Made by a program: the position numbers and the translations under genes. The notes beneath the pieces are model-generated. The model was given only the letters and a program-made list of their open reading frames with translations. It searched no databases and was not told the origin of the DNA. Below are positions 1-8,938 of a stretch of 46,135 bases of DNA, piece by piece; the stretch's first letter is position 1, and every line of letters starts with the position of its first letter. This DNA is from Avrilella dinanensis (GTDB lineage: Bacteria; Bacteroidota; Bacteroidia; Flavobacteriales; Flavobacteriaceae): NCBI RefSeq assembly GCF_002807015.1, contig NZ_NIPO01000001.1, forward strand, positions 933,042 to 979,176, given 5' to 3'.

Positions 1-2628
1 TGCCAAGGTGTGGTGGAACGTAACGTCTATATCTGCCGGTACTGGATTACCTGCTATCTCGTGAACCAAGGACGCTAAATTAAAACTGCCAAAACCGTCG
101 TTGTTGACATCACAATGGATGACCGGTGGCAATTCGTTCGCCGTTGGAGTCGGTCTTACTATCAACTCTTGCTCGGTTACTGTATAACAGCCTGTTTGTG
201 TGTTTATCACACGGGCGTAAATCGTACCGCTTGGTCCTGTGTAAACCGTCGGTAAGGCTACACTTGAATCACCTAATTCCGCCTCAGGCTCCGTTAAGTA
301 ATATTCTACCTCTACATAAGGCGTATTCATCGTGATGTTACCTATATTTAAACTCAAATCAAACTCCCCTGACCCGCCTGTACCTATTACCTCACAACCG
401 TACAACGGCTGTTGTAAGGGGTTGATCACTGGGTTGGCATGAATATATAAGGTAAATGAGGTTGTGGCATAGACGTTTTCCTCTGCAATATGTGTCACTC
501 TCACCCAAATCATTTCGTCATCCGTTCCCTGATAAGTTTCAGGATTCGGAATCGGATTTTCGTTTGCATCAGCATCATCTAAACTATTAAAATAAGCTAC
601 ATTAACAATCAAATTGCCGTAGTAAACTACGTTGTCATATTCCGTTAAATCAAAAATATCCCCATCACTTTCGCAGTGGTGCATGTCATCTAATGGATTC
701 AAATCGTAGATAGTGACCATCTTGGCTGTATCCCGATTATTTTCCTGCTTAACATCTATATTTGTACCGGAAACAGTTGCCTCATTTAAAAGCAATCCGA
801 CATCATTGATTTCCACAAAAATCTGGATACTTGCTGATTCTCCGCTATCTAAATTACCTACCTGCCACACACCTGTTTCAGCATCATAAGTTCCTTGCGT
901 GCTTGTGTAAGACACATACGTATAACCAGATGGTAAAATATCGACAACTTCTACTCCCGAATCTGCCAACCCTTGCTCATTGGTCACGGTTATTTCAAAA
1001 TAGAAATTTTCATCTTCCTGAGATGCGGTTTTGGTAATGGATAAATCTGTACAAGGAATTACCTCAACATATAAAGGTGTTGAAATCGTTGTTTCTCCAC
1101 AATCTCTTGTACCCTGTACCGAATAGTTACCACTTTCCAAAGCGGTATATGTATTTTCTGTTGCTCCGTCAATAGGTTCTCCTTCAAAATACCATTGATA
1201 AGGTTCCATTCCCGGTGTAGTTTCCAGCTCTAATCCGCAACCTTCCTGAGCGTCCGGAATAAACGGCTGGTCGGGAGCATCACTAAATGCAGAGAAAAAT
1301 CCGGACATGGAAAATCCTACACCCTGCTGCACCAGACTTGTTGTCAGTCGTGCTGAAGAAGTAATAATAATCTCATCTGGATTCTGTACCGACGAGTTAT
1401 CAAAACGTATCATATAGAAACCACTTGCGCCAATTTCCATTCTTGGCTGCCCTGTCAGTGTTTCTATATTTTGATTATTGATATATACCGGCGTGGTTGG
1501 TGATTCTATAATCACAAAACCAAAATATGGCAGATTGTTACCATTATAATCAATAAATTTTCTCGTTCTTACATCCGAAGCTCCCGCACAGCCACCAATC
1601 GGCAAAACCGTTGAAATATCGGTTTCACACGCTACGGCAGTACCCGAATAAACGGCAATCGGGTTGTTAGATTCAATCAAACTGGACGAATACTGATTAT
1701 TTGTATCTCCATGATGAAAAGTATAGAAATCGCCAGCGTTAAGCAGCGCAGGCGTATTGGTCGAAATCGCCGTTCCGGCAGCATTAAAATTGGTAATTGT
1801 TACCTGCGTACCATCTTCGGCTGCAACAATTGTTGTTTGTTCAGGGTGATTGTCTCCGGTTCCTGCCTGCCCGTCTCCCCGTACCACAACAAACTGTCTG
1901 CCCAAAACATTGTTAGGTGCAATCTGGTCAAAAGTTCCGTCTTCACCACTACCGCCACACGCCTGTGGGGTATCTCCGTAGCTTCCTACATTGGCAACAA
2001 CTCCCTTGCTTGAAGTAAGCAGAGAACCGACCGCTGCAGTAAACAATCTGCTTTGTCCTTCGTGTAAAGTAAATTGAAATGCTCCGTTTAAAAATATATC
2101 CGTCTCGTCTTCCAGAGCCATTACAGAATAAACCGGTTGTCCGGTGTTTAACCCGGTGTAGCTCGTTCTGTAATAACCCAACCGGAATGCAAGTCCGACA
2201 CCTTCATTACCAAAACTCACCAAGGAAGCATTTCCTTTAATCGTAGCATTGGTCAGACCGGGTGCATCGGAGGCAATATTCCTCAGATTGACCATCACCG
2301 GTGCTGTTGCTTCGACAATTAACCCTCTATCATTATAGGTTGTATTGGTTTGATTTCGTGTTAATGCAGAGGCTGTTCCTTCAAAAATAAAAGAAACAGG
2401 CGAATCAGGCAAAACGGTAAATGTGGTCAGATAACTTCCGTCACTTTTTGTTAAAACTACCGTAACTTCGTTGGGTTCGGCGGTAGAAACGACTATTTCA
2501 TTAGCTTCGCTCCAGTATTGCCATGGTGCCGGAGCGATATAATGCTTTTCTGTATATTGAGCGAATACATTCACAGAGGTGAGTAATGTCAATAGCAGAA
2601 AGTAAAAAGAGTTTTTAATGTACTTCAT
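1..2628 (-). CDS. Large secreted adhesin-like protein, N-terminal 876 residues (runs off the window)
   Basis: This reading frame is open from the ATG at 2628 to the window edge, so the C-terminus is missing. Residues 1-24 are a signal peptide ending in VFAQ. Residues about 25-440 resemble the IgGFc-binding N-terminal domain common in secreted Bacteroidota proteins, including a VMVNLRN strand and a region rich in small residues. Residues about 520-620 match a DUF11 repeat (start LSITKTAS, then VVDILPSGYTYVS and VGNLDSGESA). The rest carries the short beta-sandwich repeats, beginning DLTEYD or FDLSLN, seen in giant flavobacterial proteins exported by the type IX system. A C-terminal type B sorting domain is expected beyond the edge but not seen. 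It is probably a surface adhesin or matrix protein. The IgGFc label is a family name and does not show that it binds antibody. Confidence 0.85.
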   Translation of the reverse strand, partial: MKYIKNSFYFLLLTLLTSVNVFAQYTEKHYIAPAPWQYWSEANEIVVSTAEPNEVTVVLTKSDGSYLTTFTVLPDSPVSFIFEGTASALTRNQTNTTYNDRGLIVEATAPVMVNLRNIASDAPGLTNATIKGNASLVSFGNEGVGLAFRLGYYRTSYTGLNTGQPVYSVMALEDETDIFLNGAFQFTLHEGQSRLFTAAVGSLLTSSKGVVANVGSYGDTPQACGGSGEDGTFDQIAPNNVLGRQFVVVRGDGQAGTGDNHPEQTTIVAAEDGTQVTITNFNAAGTAISTNTPALLNAGDFYTFHHGDTNNQYSSSLIESNNPIAVYSGTAVACETDISTVLPIGGCAGASDVRTRKFIDYNGNNLPYFGFVIIESPTTPVYINNQNIETLTGQPRMEIGASGFYMIRFDNSSVQNPDEIIITSSARLTTSLVQQGVGFSMSGFFSAFSDAPDQPFIPDAQEGCGLELETTPGMEPYQWYFEGEPIDGATENTYTALESGNYSVQGTRDCGETTISTPLYVEVIPCTDLSITKTASQEDENFYFEITVTNEQGLADSGVEVVDILPSGYTYVSYTSTQGTYDAETGVWQVGNLDSGESASIQIFVEINDVGLLLNEATVSGTNIDVKQENNRDTAKMVTIYDLNPLDDMHHCESDGDIFDLTEYDNVVYYGNLIVNVAYFNSLDDADANENPIPNPETYQGTDDEMIWVRVTHIAEENVYATTSFTLYIHANPVINPLQQPLYGCEVIGTGGSGEFDLSLNIGNITMNTPYVEVEYYLTEPEAELGDSSVALPTVYTGPSGTIYARVINTQTGCYTVTEQELIVRPTPTANELPPVIHCDVNNDGFGSFNLASLVHEIAGNPVPADIDVTFHHTLA

Positions 2629-2668
2629 TATTCTATTGATTTGACTATAAACAGTCAAGGGTTAAGGA

Positions 2669-4000
2669 TTATTGTTTAATCAGTTTTTCTGTAGTTTTCA
2701 CTCCGTTTTCAAAATTCAGTTCCATTAGGTAACTACCTGAACTTAGGTTTTCTATATTAATTTGTGAACCGGAATTTTCCAATACTTTTTGTCCTGCCAA
2801 ATTAAAAACACGCACCAATTTCACTGCTTCACTTGATTCTATCTGAACCCTGTCAGAGGCAGGATTAGGATAAATCACATAATCTGTAATTTGAAAATAT
2901 TCATTATCAAGTGGTGTATGGTCTGCCGAGTAAATAAATGCAGACAACACTATTTCGTCATTATCATTCGGAAATTGTCCGGTAGGAACAGTCAGTTTAA
3001 ACTGATGTTCCCCGGCAGGAACGTCTCCTAATTCAATAAATCTGTTAGGAATCACATCGCCCGGACACCAGTTGTTCCATTGGGCCCAATCAGCATCTGT
3101 TCGGGGATATAGACTATATATTCCATTAGGCTGTGTGTTATACTGTCTGAACGGCTCGCAGGATTCACCTCCCGGTCTGTATGTTAAGACCTGTTCACCA
3201 TTAAAATACACATAATGTTGCCTTCTGATATATTCTTCTCCTCCTGAATTGGCTCCATGTGCAGAAGTAATCAACTGAACGTGAGCATCTGTCAATTCTT
3301 CTTCATTGCTAAAATTAACCAACCTTACAGCAGTTCCCCATTCGTCTGAATTATTGGTTTTGTTCATCTGTAATCGGCTCCACAACGGTTTCGGTATGTA
3401 ATTCGATGCCGGATTATCTTCATCAACAGAAGAATTCAACACAATTGTTCCTCTGAAAACATCACTTCTTCCTTCACATCCATCTATCTCCGTGTTGGCA
3501 GCATAAGGCACACCAAATAAGAAAAATTCTACCCAAATGTCGTAATTATCTCTTATCACTTCATCTTGAAACAGACCTGCCAAATGACTCAATTCGTAAT
3601 GATACGGCACTACATCGGGCATTACATTTTTATCCATAAAAGGCGTAATGAAACGCCCTACTTCCATGACCTGCTTGTTTTCCGAATCAATATCTTCTCC
3701 TGCGGGAACAAGAGCTAAAAAGACACCACCTTGCCGGTCATAATTATCACACAAAGCACCGATAGTAACGTCGATAGAAAAAGTATCTTGTATGCCGTCC
3801 AATTGTGTTTCGGACAGTTTTGCGGCATATCTTGAATTCGACATTCTGATAATTCCTTCAGGCGGAGCCGGCTCAGTATAAGTATCTGCGTATCCATCGT
3901 AGAAAACAACTTCATCAAAAACTGTCGTAGTATAGTCTTGTGCATGACCAGAAAAAGTTAGTACCAGACCTGTCAAAAGTGTTAAAGTAATTCTTCTCAT
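2669..4000 (-). CDS. Secreted PNGase F-like peptide-N-glycosidase with T9SS type A sorting domain
   Basis: The 443-residue protein has a signal peptide (1-20), a body like Elizabethkingia PNGase F, and a type A sorting domain from about residue 376 (start IYPNPASD). PNGase F cleaves the bond between Asn and the first GlcNAc of N-glycans. Aligned by eye, CDNYDR (84-89) matches CDEWDR of the enzyme, so D88 corresponds to catalytic D60 and R89 to R61; EVGRFITPF (113-121) matches EIGRFITPY; WVEFF (156-160) puts E158 at E118; GEEYIRRQH (254-262) puts E256 at E206; and NNWCPGDVIPNR (309-320) matches AGWCPGMAVPTR. The fold signature and the key acidic residues are therefore kept. It lies just downstream of a glycan-building cluster, separated by a folded repeat. 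Substrate is inferred; it could act on host or environmental glycoproteins. Confidence 0.85.
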   Translation of the reverse strand: MRRITLTLLTGLVLTFSGHAQDYTTTVFDEVVFYDGYADTYTEPAPPEGIIRMSNSRYAAKLSETQLDGIQDTFSIDVTIGALCDNYDRQGGVFLALVPAGEDIDSENKQVMEVGRFITPFMDKNVMPDVVPYHYELSHLAGLFQDEVIRDNYDIWVEFFLFGVPYAANTEIDGCEGRSDVFRGTIVLNSSVDEDNPASNYIPKPLWSRLQMNKTNNSDEWGTAVRLVNFSNEEELTDAHVQLITSAHGANSGGEEYIRRQHYVYFNGEQVLTYRPGGESCEPFRQYNTQPNGIYSLYPRTDADWAQWNNWCPGDVIPNRFIELGDVPAGEHQFKLTVPTGQFPNDNDEIVLSAFIYSADHTPLDNEYFQITDYVIYPNPASDRVQIESSEAVKLVRVFNLAGQKVLENSGSQINIENLSSGSYLMELNFENGVKTTEKLIKQ

Positions 4001-4130
4001 TAATTATTTTGTTTTTGTTCTATGGGCTAAAATACTAAAATAATGTTATATTATAATATCAAAGTACTATTTTAGTTAATTTTATTCTAAGAGTCTGTTC
4101 AAAATTTATCTAATAATTTACTTATGCTTA

Positions 4131-4301
4131 CCTGTTGTGCATTTAGGAAACGAAAAATATCAACTAACGTCACTTCGAGTGAGATTTCTGTAACGAAGTG
4201 GAAGAAATTTTGTATCGAGAAGTCTTTTTATTTAGTTCTCGATACAAAATCTTTCAGATTTTTACTCGAACTGACGAATTTTTGTCCAAATGCACAACAG
4301 G
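4131..4301. repeat. 171-bp multi-armed inverted repeat (MITE/REP-like element)
   Basis: Three nested arm pairs fold this stretch into one long imperfect hairpin. The outer arms are CCTGTTGTGCATTTAGGA (4131-4148) and TCCAAATGCACAACAGG (4285-4301). The middle arms are CGTCACTTCGAGTGAG (4168-4183) and TACTCGAACTGACG (4263-4276). The inner arms are ATTTTGTATCGAGAA (4207-4221) and its exact complement (4236-4250) around a 14-base loop. No gene lies in 4001-4433. The short open frames here fall out of the palindrome. The TTCGAGTGAG/TATCGAGAA wording resembles intergenic repeats of other flavobacteria (recalled, not searched). Confidence 0.8.
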
Positions 4302-4393
4302 ATTATGCTTCTTTTTGGCTATAACTGCGTTAAATTTTCAAGGGGTAGCAAAGTATTTATTTAGCTTAAATAATTTCTGAGAATGGATAAAAA

Positions 4394-4415
4394 AACGACC
4401 GAAATTTCGGTCGTT
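4394..4415 (-). terminator. Rho-independent terminator at the end of the polysaccharide operon
   Basis: A perfect palindrome, AACGACCGAAA followed by TTTCGGTCGTT, is followed on the minus strand by a run of T (GTTTTTTTATCC). It lies 19 bases after the stop of the aminotransferase gene, the last gene of the minus-strand cluster. Confidence 0.85.
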
Positions 4416-4433
4416 ATTAAATTATTATTTAGC

Positions 4434-5570
4434 TTATTTTCTAAAAACTTCTTTCACTTTTTTAGTAATACGCTCGCGTTCTTGATCGGTTAAATTAGAA
4501 CCAGAAGGCAGACACAAACCATTCTCAAACAAATCTTCTGAAACGCTGCCCCCGTAATACGGTGTTCCGGAAAAAACCGGTTGCAAATGCATCGGTTTCC
4601 ACAAAGGACGAGATTCAATATTGTCTTCCAAAAAGGCTAAACGTAAATCTTCCCGGGTTTTGCCTGTAATTTTCGGGTCGATGAGAATTGCAGACAGCCA
4701 ATGGTTGGAATAAAAATCTGAATTTGGCTCTGCAAAAACGGTTACTCCGTCAATATCTTTAAATAGTTGCTGATAGAAAGTATTCATCTTTCGACGGGCT
4801 TCAACTCTATCGTTTAAAACTTCCATTTGTCCGCGACCAATTCCCGCACAGATGTTGCTCATACGATAATTGTAACCAATTTCTGAATGTTGGTAATGTG
4901 GTGCATTATCTCTTGCCTGTGTAGAAAGAAAAACTGTTTTATCCTTGTCTTCCTGGGAATGACAAACCAATGCTCCACCTCCCGAAGTCGTGATGATTTT
5001 GTTGCCATTAAACGACAAAACACCAAAACGACCAAACGTTCCGCACGCCTTTCCTTTGTAGGTAGAACCCAAAGCTTCGGCAGCATCTTCAATCACCGGA
5101 ATGTTGTATTTATTGGCAATAGCCATTACTTCATCTACCTTGAACGGCATGCCGTATAAATGCACGGCTACAATAGCTTTTGGCGTTTTTCCTTTTGCGA
5201 TGCGGTCTTTAATAGCTTCTTCCAACGCAACAGGACAAATATTCCACGTATCCGGTTCTGAATCTACAAATACCGGTATCGCTCCCTGATAGGCAATAGG
5301 ATTGGCAGATGCCGAAAACGTCATCGACTGACAGATTACTTCATCGCCGTGGGTTACTCCACATTCAATCAATGCCAAATGTAAAGCCGCTGTTCCTGCT
5401 GACAATGCCGCGACTTTAATATCTGCCTTTAAATATTTTTCCAAATCTGCTTCAAAACCGTTTACGTTAGGTCCTAACGGTGCTACCCAATTGGCTTCAA
5501 ATGCTTCATTTACGTATTTTTGTTCGTTTCCTCCCATGTGTGGTGAGGAAAGCCATATTTTATCGTTCAT
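4434..5570 (-). CDS. DegT/DnrJ/EryC1/StrS-family sugar aminotransferase, PglE-like
   Basis: This is a PLP-dependent fold-type I transaminase that moves an amino group from glutamate to a nucleotide-linked 4-keto sugar. It shows the family marks: SAGTAALHLAL (57-67), IEDAAEALGS (160-169) with D162 for the PLP ring nitrogen, and FNGNKIITT (187-195) with K191 as the Schiff-base lysine. At 378 residues it is full length. With the pglC- and pglD-like genes of the same operon it suggests the last steps to UDP-diacetylbacillosamine, where PglE makes the 4-amino sugar. The start overlaps the end of the RelE-type toxin gene by 11 bases, so translation is likely coupled. The 4,6-dehydratase (PglF) that should supply its substrate is not in the window. 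The exact sugar is inferred from context. Confidence 0.85.
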   Translation of the reverse strand: MNDKIWLSSPHMGGNEQKYVNEAFEANWVAPLGPNVNGFEADLEKYLKADIKVAALSAGTAALHLALIECGVTHGDEVICQSMTFSASANPIAYQGAIPVFVDSEPDTWNICPVALEEAIKDRIAKGKTPKAIVAVHLYGMPFKVDEVMAIANKYNIPVIEDAAEALGSTYKGKACGTFGRFGVLSFNGNKIITTSGGGALVCHSQEDKDKTVFLSTQARDNAPHYQHSEIGYNYRMSNICAGIGRGQMEVLNDRVEARRKMNTFYQQLFKDIDGVTVFAEPNSDFYSNHWLSAILIDPKITGKTREDLRLAFLEDNIESRPLWKPMHLQPVFSGTPYYGGSVSEDLFENGLCLPSGSNLTDQERERITKKVKEVFRK

Positions 5571-5874
5571 TTTTAAAATCTTTATTTAATTTTTGGGGAT
5601 GTTGTCTTGTATCAAATACAGTAAGTACACTTATTTGCTTATTATTAAAGCGGTAGTAAAGTGTTGTTTGCTTTGTCACCACACATTTCCTTAGTCCTTT
5701 CTGTGTTTTAGATTCCGGAAAACTCTCTGGTTGGTTTTTAATGCTATTGATAGAAAAATCTAGCTTTTTTATAAATTCATTTTTTACATTTTCAGACCAT
5801 TGTTCTGTTAAGAAGTCAAAAAGTTTACGCAATTTCTTTTCTGCTGTTTTAGAAAGAACAACTTCACGTTCCAT
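5560..5874 (-). CDS. RelE/ParE-superfamily toxin
   Basis: The 104-residue basic protein has the RelE/ParE layout: two N-terminal helices (TAEKKLRKLFDFLTEQW), a helix-rich middle with NQPESFPES (52-60), then beta strands GLRKCVVTKQTTLYYRF and ISVLTVFDTRQHP. RelE members cut mRNA on the ribosome and ParE members poison gyrase; sequence alone does not say which. The N-ter pairing gene lies directly upstream with no gap (antitoxin stop at 5875, toxin ATG at 5874). The gene ends 11 bases inside the next, aminotransferase, gene. It looks like a chromosomal type II toxin-antitoxin pair lodged inside the glycan operon. Confidence 0.82.
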   Translation of the reverse strand: MEREVVLSKTAEKKLRKLFDFLTEQWSENVKNEFIKKLDFSINSIKNQPESFPESKTQKGLRKCVVTKQTTLYYRFNNKQISVLTVFDTRQHPQKLNKDFKNER

Positions 5875-6096
5875 TTAACGGTAATTTTGCATAAACAAAT
5901 CGTAATCAATGACTTCATCATTATCTATTTCCAAGGAGGCTTTTTGTATTTCTTCTTTTTGTTCTGCAGATAAATCATTCCAAAAATCACTCTTATTTTC
6001 TTTGCTGAATATTTTTTTTATAGACGCAATGATTCGTGGATTCTCTGTTTCCAAAAGCATTTTAGCCAATACTATTTTTTCTGCTTGAATATTCAT
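5875..6096 (-). CDS. Antitoxin of the RelE/ParE-type pair
   Basis: The 73-residue acidic protein precedes the toxin gene in the usual antitoxin-toxin order. It is mostly helical, with residues 1-27 (QAEKIVLAKMLLETENPRI) and a C-terminal acidic tail (DNDEVIDYDLFMQNYR) suited to wrapping the toxin. This pattern recurs in Bacteroidota antitoxins annotated only as hypothetical. The stop codon and the toxin start are contiguous. It probably represses its own promoter, whose -7 box lies about 33 bases upstream. Confidence 0.75.
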   Translation of the reverse strand: MNIQAEKIVLAKMLLETENPRIIASIKKIFSKENKSDFWNDLSAEQKEEIQKASLEIDNDEVIDYDLFMQNYR

Positions 6097-6128
6097 TTTT
6101 TTCTATTTAAACCAAAGACTATTTATAC

Positions 6129-6136
6129 CAAAATTA
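6129..6136 (-). promoter_or_regulatory. Putative -7 box for the toxin-antitoxin pair
   Basis: The minus strand reads TAATTTTG, which fits the Bacteroidota TAnnTTTG -7 consensus, 33 bases before the antitoxin ATG. A TTG that could be the -33 element lies 16 bases further upstream. This would give the pair transcription independent of the long operon. Confidence 0.5.
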
Positions 6137-6190
6137 CAAAATTTATCTGTATCAATCACACTCTTTTTTTAACTTCTCTATATACCTCTA

Positions 6191-6433
6191 TTATGGCTTA
6201 CAAACTTTGCACGCGGTATAACCTTGTTTCTGTGCTTTAGATTTTGATGTTTTAATTTTACTTCTTTTTAAATAACGACAACTTCCTTTATGATACTTCT
6301 TTCCCGTTTTGGTAACATATACGACTTGCTCTTTGGCAATATCTGTTATATTATCTTCTGTAAAGTTGGCTGGTGCAAAACCCGAAAAAGATATCCAAAG
6401 ACTAACAACGAAAAGAAAGAAAAAGTTTTTCAT
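6191..6433 (-). CDS. Small secreted protein with a C-terminal Cys/His metal-binding-like motif
   Basis: The 80-residue protein starts with a signal peptide (about 1-22, ending FSGFAPA). The rest is basic and carries a conserved-looking module: VVYVTKTGKKYH (37-48), C52, then GYTACKVCKP (71-80) with C75 and C78. The order Y-H-C-x(n)-GY-x-C-x2-C is shared with a widespread small domain of unknown function that resembles the Ada metal-binding module; H48, C52, C75 and C78 could bind zinc. The gene is 7 bases after pglD. It is not known to have a role in glycan synthesis and could be a passenger with the adjacent toxin-antitoxin pair. Confidence 0.7.
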   Translation of the reverse strand: MKNFFFLFVVSLWISFSGFAPANFTEDNITDIAKEQVVYVTKTGKKYHKGSCRYLKRSKIKTSKSKAQKQGYTACKVCKP

Positions 6434-6440
6434 GGTTGTT

Positions 6441-7079
6441 TTATTTGATGATTCTTCCTGGATTCCCTACCACTGTTGCTCCATCAGGAACATCATTAAT
6501 AATCACAGCACCAGCTCCAATAAGAACATTTCGTCCTATACTATGGCCTTGTATTACTGAACACCCTATTCCAAAAAATGTAGAATAACCAACTTTTGTA
6601 AAGCCTGCTAGATTAACTCCTGGTGAAATTGTATCATAATCATTTAATTCACAATTGTGCCCCAAAGAAGCATTCATATTAATCGTTACAAAATTATGAA
6701 TGATGGTTTCGTAATTAATACTTACATTTGGATAAATAATATTACCATACCCCATCTCAACATTATTACTAATCCAACAGTTTTTATGAATCAGATTAGG
6801 GTAATTTAAATTTTTTATAATCGATAACCTCTCTATTACACGTTTTTTTATCTGGGGATTTGCTATTGAAATAACAACACCTATATTATCATGAATTGAT
6901 GAGATTTCATGAATTCTATCAATTTCTCCAATCACTTTTATTCCCCAAAGGGTATGACCAATTTTACTGATATCATCATCAAGAATACCTATAATCTCAA
7001 ATTTATCCGTAAATTGTTTAATATTATTAATAACATATCCTCCAACGTTCCCTCCACCAATAATTATAATTTTCATCAT
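6441..7079 (-). CDS. PglD-like sugar N-acetyltransferase
   Basis: The 212-residue protein has the PglD/NeuD layout: an N-terminal Rossmann-like nucleotide-sugar-binding part (IIIIGGGNVGGYV, 4-16) and a C-terminal left-handed beta-helix of hexapeptide repeats (from about 95), ending ATVVGNPGRIIK. PglD acetylates the 4-amino group of a UDP-linked sugar with acetyl-CoA. H141 in SLGHNCELND sits where the catalytic histidine of Campylobacter PglD is expected. The ATG overlaps the stop of pglC by one base (TAATG), so the two are translated together. Confidence 0.85.
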   Translation of the reverse strand: MMKIIIIGGGNVGGYVINNIKQFTDKFEIIGILDDDISKIGHTLWGIKVIGEIDRIHEISSIHDNIGVVISIANPQIKKRVIERLSIIKNLNYPNLIHKNCWISNNVEMGYGNIIYPNVSINYETIIHNFVTINMNASLGHNCELNDYDTISPGVNLAGFTKVGYSTFFGIGCSVIQGHSIGRNVLIGAGAVIINDVPDGATVVGNPGRIIK

Positions 7080-7684
7080 TAATTTTTACCGTTAAATGCT
7101 TCAGTAGTTACATGTCCTTCTTTGCTGATTCCTTCGCGAATGAATACTTTTTTTATTGTTAGAAAAAATATTTTTATATCCAATAAAAAACTAATATTAT
7201 TCACATAATACACATCTAATTCAAATTTCTTTGTCCAAGAAATCGCATTACGCCCATTTACTTGTGCCCAGCCTGTAATTCCAGGTCGAACATTGTGTCG
7301 TTTTTTTTGTTCTTCGTTGTACAGTGGCAAATAATAGGTCCGCAATGGTCTGGGACCGATTAAGGACATATCGCCTTTTAATACATTGATTAATTGTGGT
7401 ATCTCGTCTAACGAGGTTTTGCGTACAAAAGCACCTATAGGTGTTAAACGATCGGCATCGGGTAGCAAATTACCATGTACATCTTTTTTATCATTCATGG
7501 TTTTAAACTTCACAATTTTAAAAATACGTTCGCCTTTACCCGGACGTGCCTGAAAGAAAAATGGTTTGCCTTGATTCACAAAATACAAACCAATCATCAC
7601 CACGATAAATATTGGACTTAACAAGATTAAGCCAAAAAAAGCGGCTAAAAAATCAAACAAACGTTTTAAGTAGTTTTTGTACAT
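7079..7684 (-). CDS. PglC-like phosphoglycosyl transferase (initiating sugar transferase)
   Basis: This monotopic membrane enzyme attaches the first sugar phosphate to undecaprenyl phosphate. The 201-residue length matches the small PglC group. One N-terminal re-entrant hydrophobic segment (10-38) is followed by [20 protein letters not shown], then TSLDEIPQ (90-97) with the catalytic pair D93-E94, the same numbers as in Campylobacter PglC, then [11 protein letters not shown] (104-114) and [14 protein letters not shown] (133-146). The neighbouring aminotransferase and acetyltransferase suggest UDP-diacetylbacillosamine as the substrate. It is the only intact one of three pglC starts in this operon; the others are broken (8994-9071 and 9080-9598). 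Confidence 0.9.
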   Translation of the reverse strand: MYKNYLKRLFDFLAAFFGLILLSPIFIVVMIGLYFVNQGKPFFFQARPGKGERIFKIVKFKTMNDKKDVHGNLLPDADRLTPIGAFVRKTSLDEIPQLINVLKGDMSLIGPRPLRTYYLPLYNEEQKKRHNVRPGITGWAQVNGRNAISWTKKFELDVYYVNNISFLLDIKIFFLTIKKVFIREGISKEGHVTTEAFNGKN

Positions 7685-7689
7685 AGTAT

Positions 7690-8913
7690 TTAAAGATTAG
7701 TTCCAATATTAGTCAAAAAACTTTTTAAATCTATAACTTCAATGCCGTCAAAGGTATTTCCTGAAAAAGTATCCATAGTTATGACCATTTTAGGGTAATT
7801 GTCTTTTATCTTTTGCAAATTACCAAACTCTCTTTGAATTGTTTTTTCTTCCAATAATGATAATGCTACCTGGATATATACCTTTTCCCCGTTTTTTTCG
7901 GCTATAAAATCAATTTCGTTGGCTCCTAATATACCCACATTAACCGCATAATTATGGGCTACCAAATGATTATAGACCACATTCTCCATTATTTTTCCTA
8001 TATCTTGTGGACGGTACCCCCAAAGTGCATTGCGAATACCTAAGTTTTCAAAATAATATTTCTCTCCTATTTCAAATAATCGCTTGCCTTCTACATCATA
8101 GCGTTTCACCTGATGAATTAAAAAAGCATTGGTAAGGTGCTGGGCATAAATTTGTACCTGATTGGGTGCTATGTTTACTTTTTGAGATTTTAGAAAATCA
8201 CTGATTTTTTTGGCCGAAAATATACTTCCAATATTGGATGCTAAGAAAAATACTAATTGCTCTAAAAAAGACGTATTGCGAACAGCATATCGATTGATAA
8301 CATCTCTAAAAACAATAGTTGAATAAATATTTTTAAGATATTCAAAAACAACAGCATCTTCCAATGGTATATGTTTCAAATAAGGCAAACCGCCATATTT
8401 CATATATTTTTGTAAAGACTCCACGGTATCTTCCAATTGTTGAAAGGTTAAAAACTCTGTATAAGTCAAACTATACACTTGAATTTCTATAAAACGTCCG
8501 CTCAATCTTCCTGCAATATCTCCGGAAAGCAACTCCGCATTACTGCCGGTGCAATATAAATCAATAGAATTATCTAATAGTAAAGAACGTAAACCATCCT
8601 CAAAATTCTCGATTTCTTGGATTTCATCAATGAAAACATAATTCTGCTGCTTTTCCGATTTATGCTCAAGAATATAATTGTTTAAATCCTCCGCATTTTT
8701 TATTGCTCTAAAAGCCAAATCTTCTTTATTGATGTAAATGACGTTACTTTCGGAGTCATTTTCTTTGATAATTGCCATTAACTGAAACAATAAATGACTT
8801 TTCCCAACACGTCGTTGACCTGTAAATACTTTTATTAGGTTTTTTCCGATAAAAGGAACTACTCTATCGATATATAAAGGGCGTGGAATACTATTTGGGA
8901 AGTTCAGATTCAT
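7690..8913 (-). CDS. AAA-type ATPase with DUF4143 domain
   Basis: The 407-residue protein has a Walker A motif GQRRVGKS (32-39), a Walker B motif YVFIDEIQ (92-99), a sensor TGSNAELL, and the arginine-rich GRLSGRF that marks AAA_14 ATPases with a DUF4143 C-terminus. The C-terminal part (about 300-400) includes [19 protein letters not shown], an archaeal-Holliday-resolvase-like fold remnant. Function is unknown; such genes are numerous in Bacteroidota and behave as accessory genes. It does not fit polysaccharide synthesis. It has its own promoter, starts 158 bases after a truncated pglC start, and ends 6 bases before an intact pglC, as if it had landed among pglC copies. Confidence 0.85.
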   Translation of the reverse strand: MNLNFPNSIPRPLYIDRVVPFIGKNLIKVFTGQRRVGKSHLLFQLMAIIKENDSESNVIYINKEDLAFRAIKNAEDLNNYILEHKSEKQQNYVFIDEIQEIENFEDGLRSLLLDNSIDLYCTGSNAELLSGDIAGRLSGRFIEIQVYSLTYTEFLTFQQLEDTVESLQKYMKYGGLPYLKHIPLEDAVVFEYLKNIYSTIVFRDVINRYAVRNTSFLEQLVFFLASNIGSIFSAKKISDFLKSQKVNIAPNQVQIYAQHLTNAFLIHQVKRYDVEGKRLFEIGEKYYFENLGIRNALWGYRPQDIGKIMENVVYNHLVAHNYAVNVGILGANEIDFIAEKNGEKVYIQVALSLLEEKTIQREFGNLQKIKDNYPKMVITMDTFSGNTFDGIEVIDLKSFLTNIGTNL

Positions 8914-8938
8914 AACGCATTACGATTATAACTTTCTG

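Noticed and set aside
1711..2013. Plus-strand frames over the adhesin gene
   Set aside because: They are shadows of the large minus-strand frame, which has a signal peptide and known domains.
4124..4380. Short plus-strand open frames
   Set aside because: They arise from the arms of the inverted repeat at 4131-4301 and have no family resemblance.
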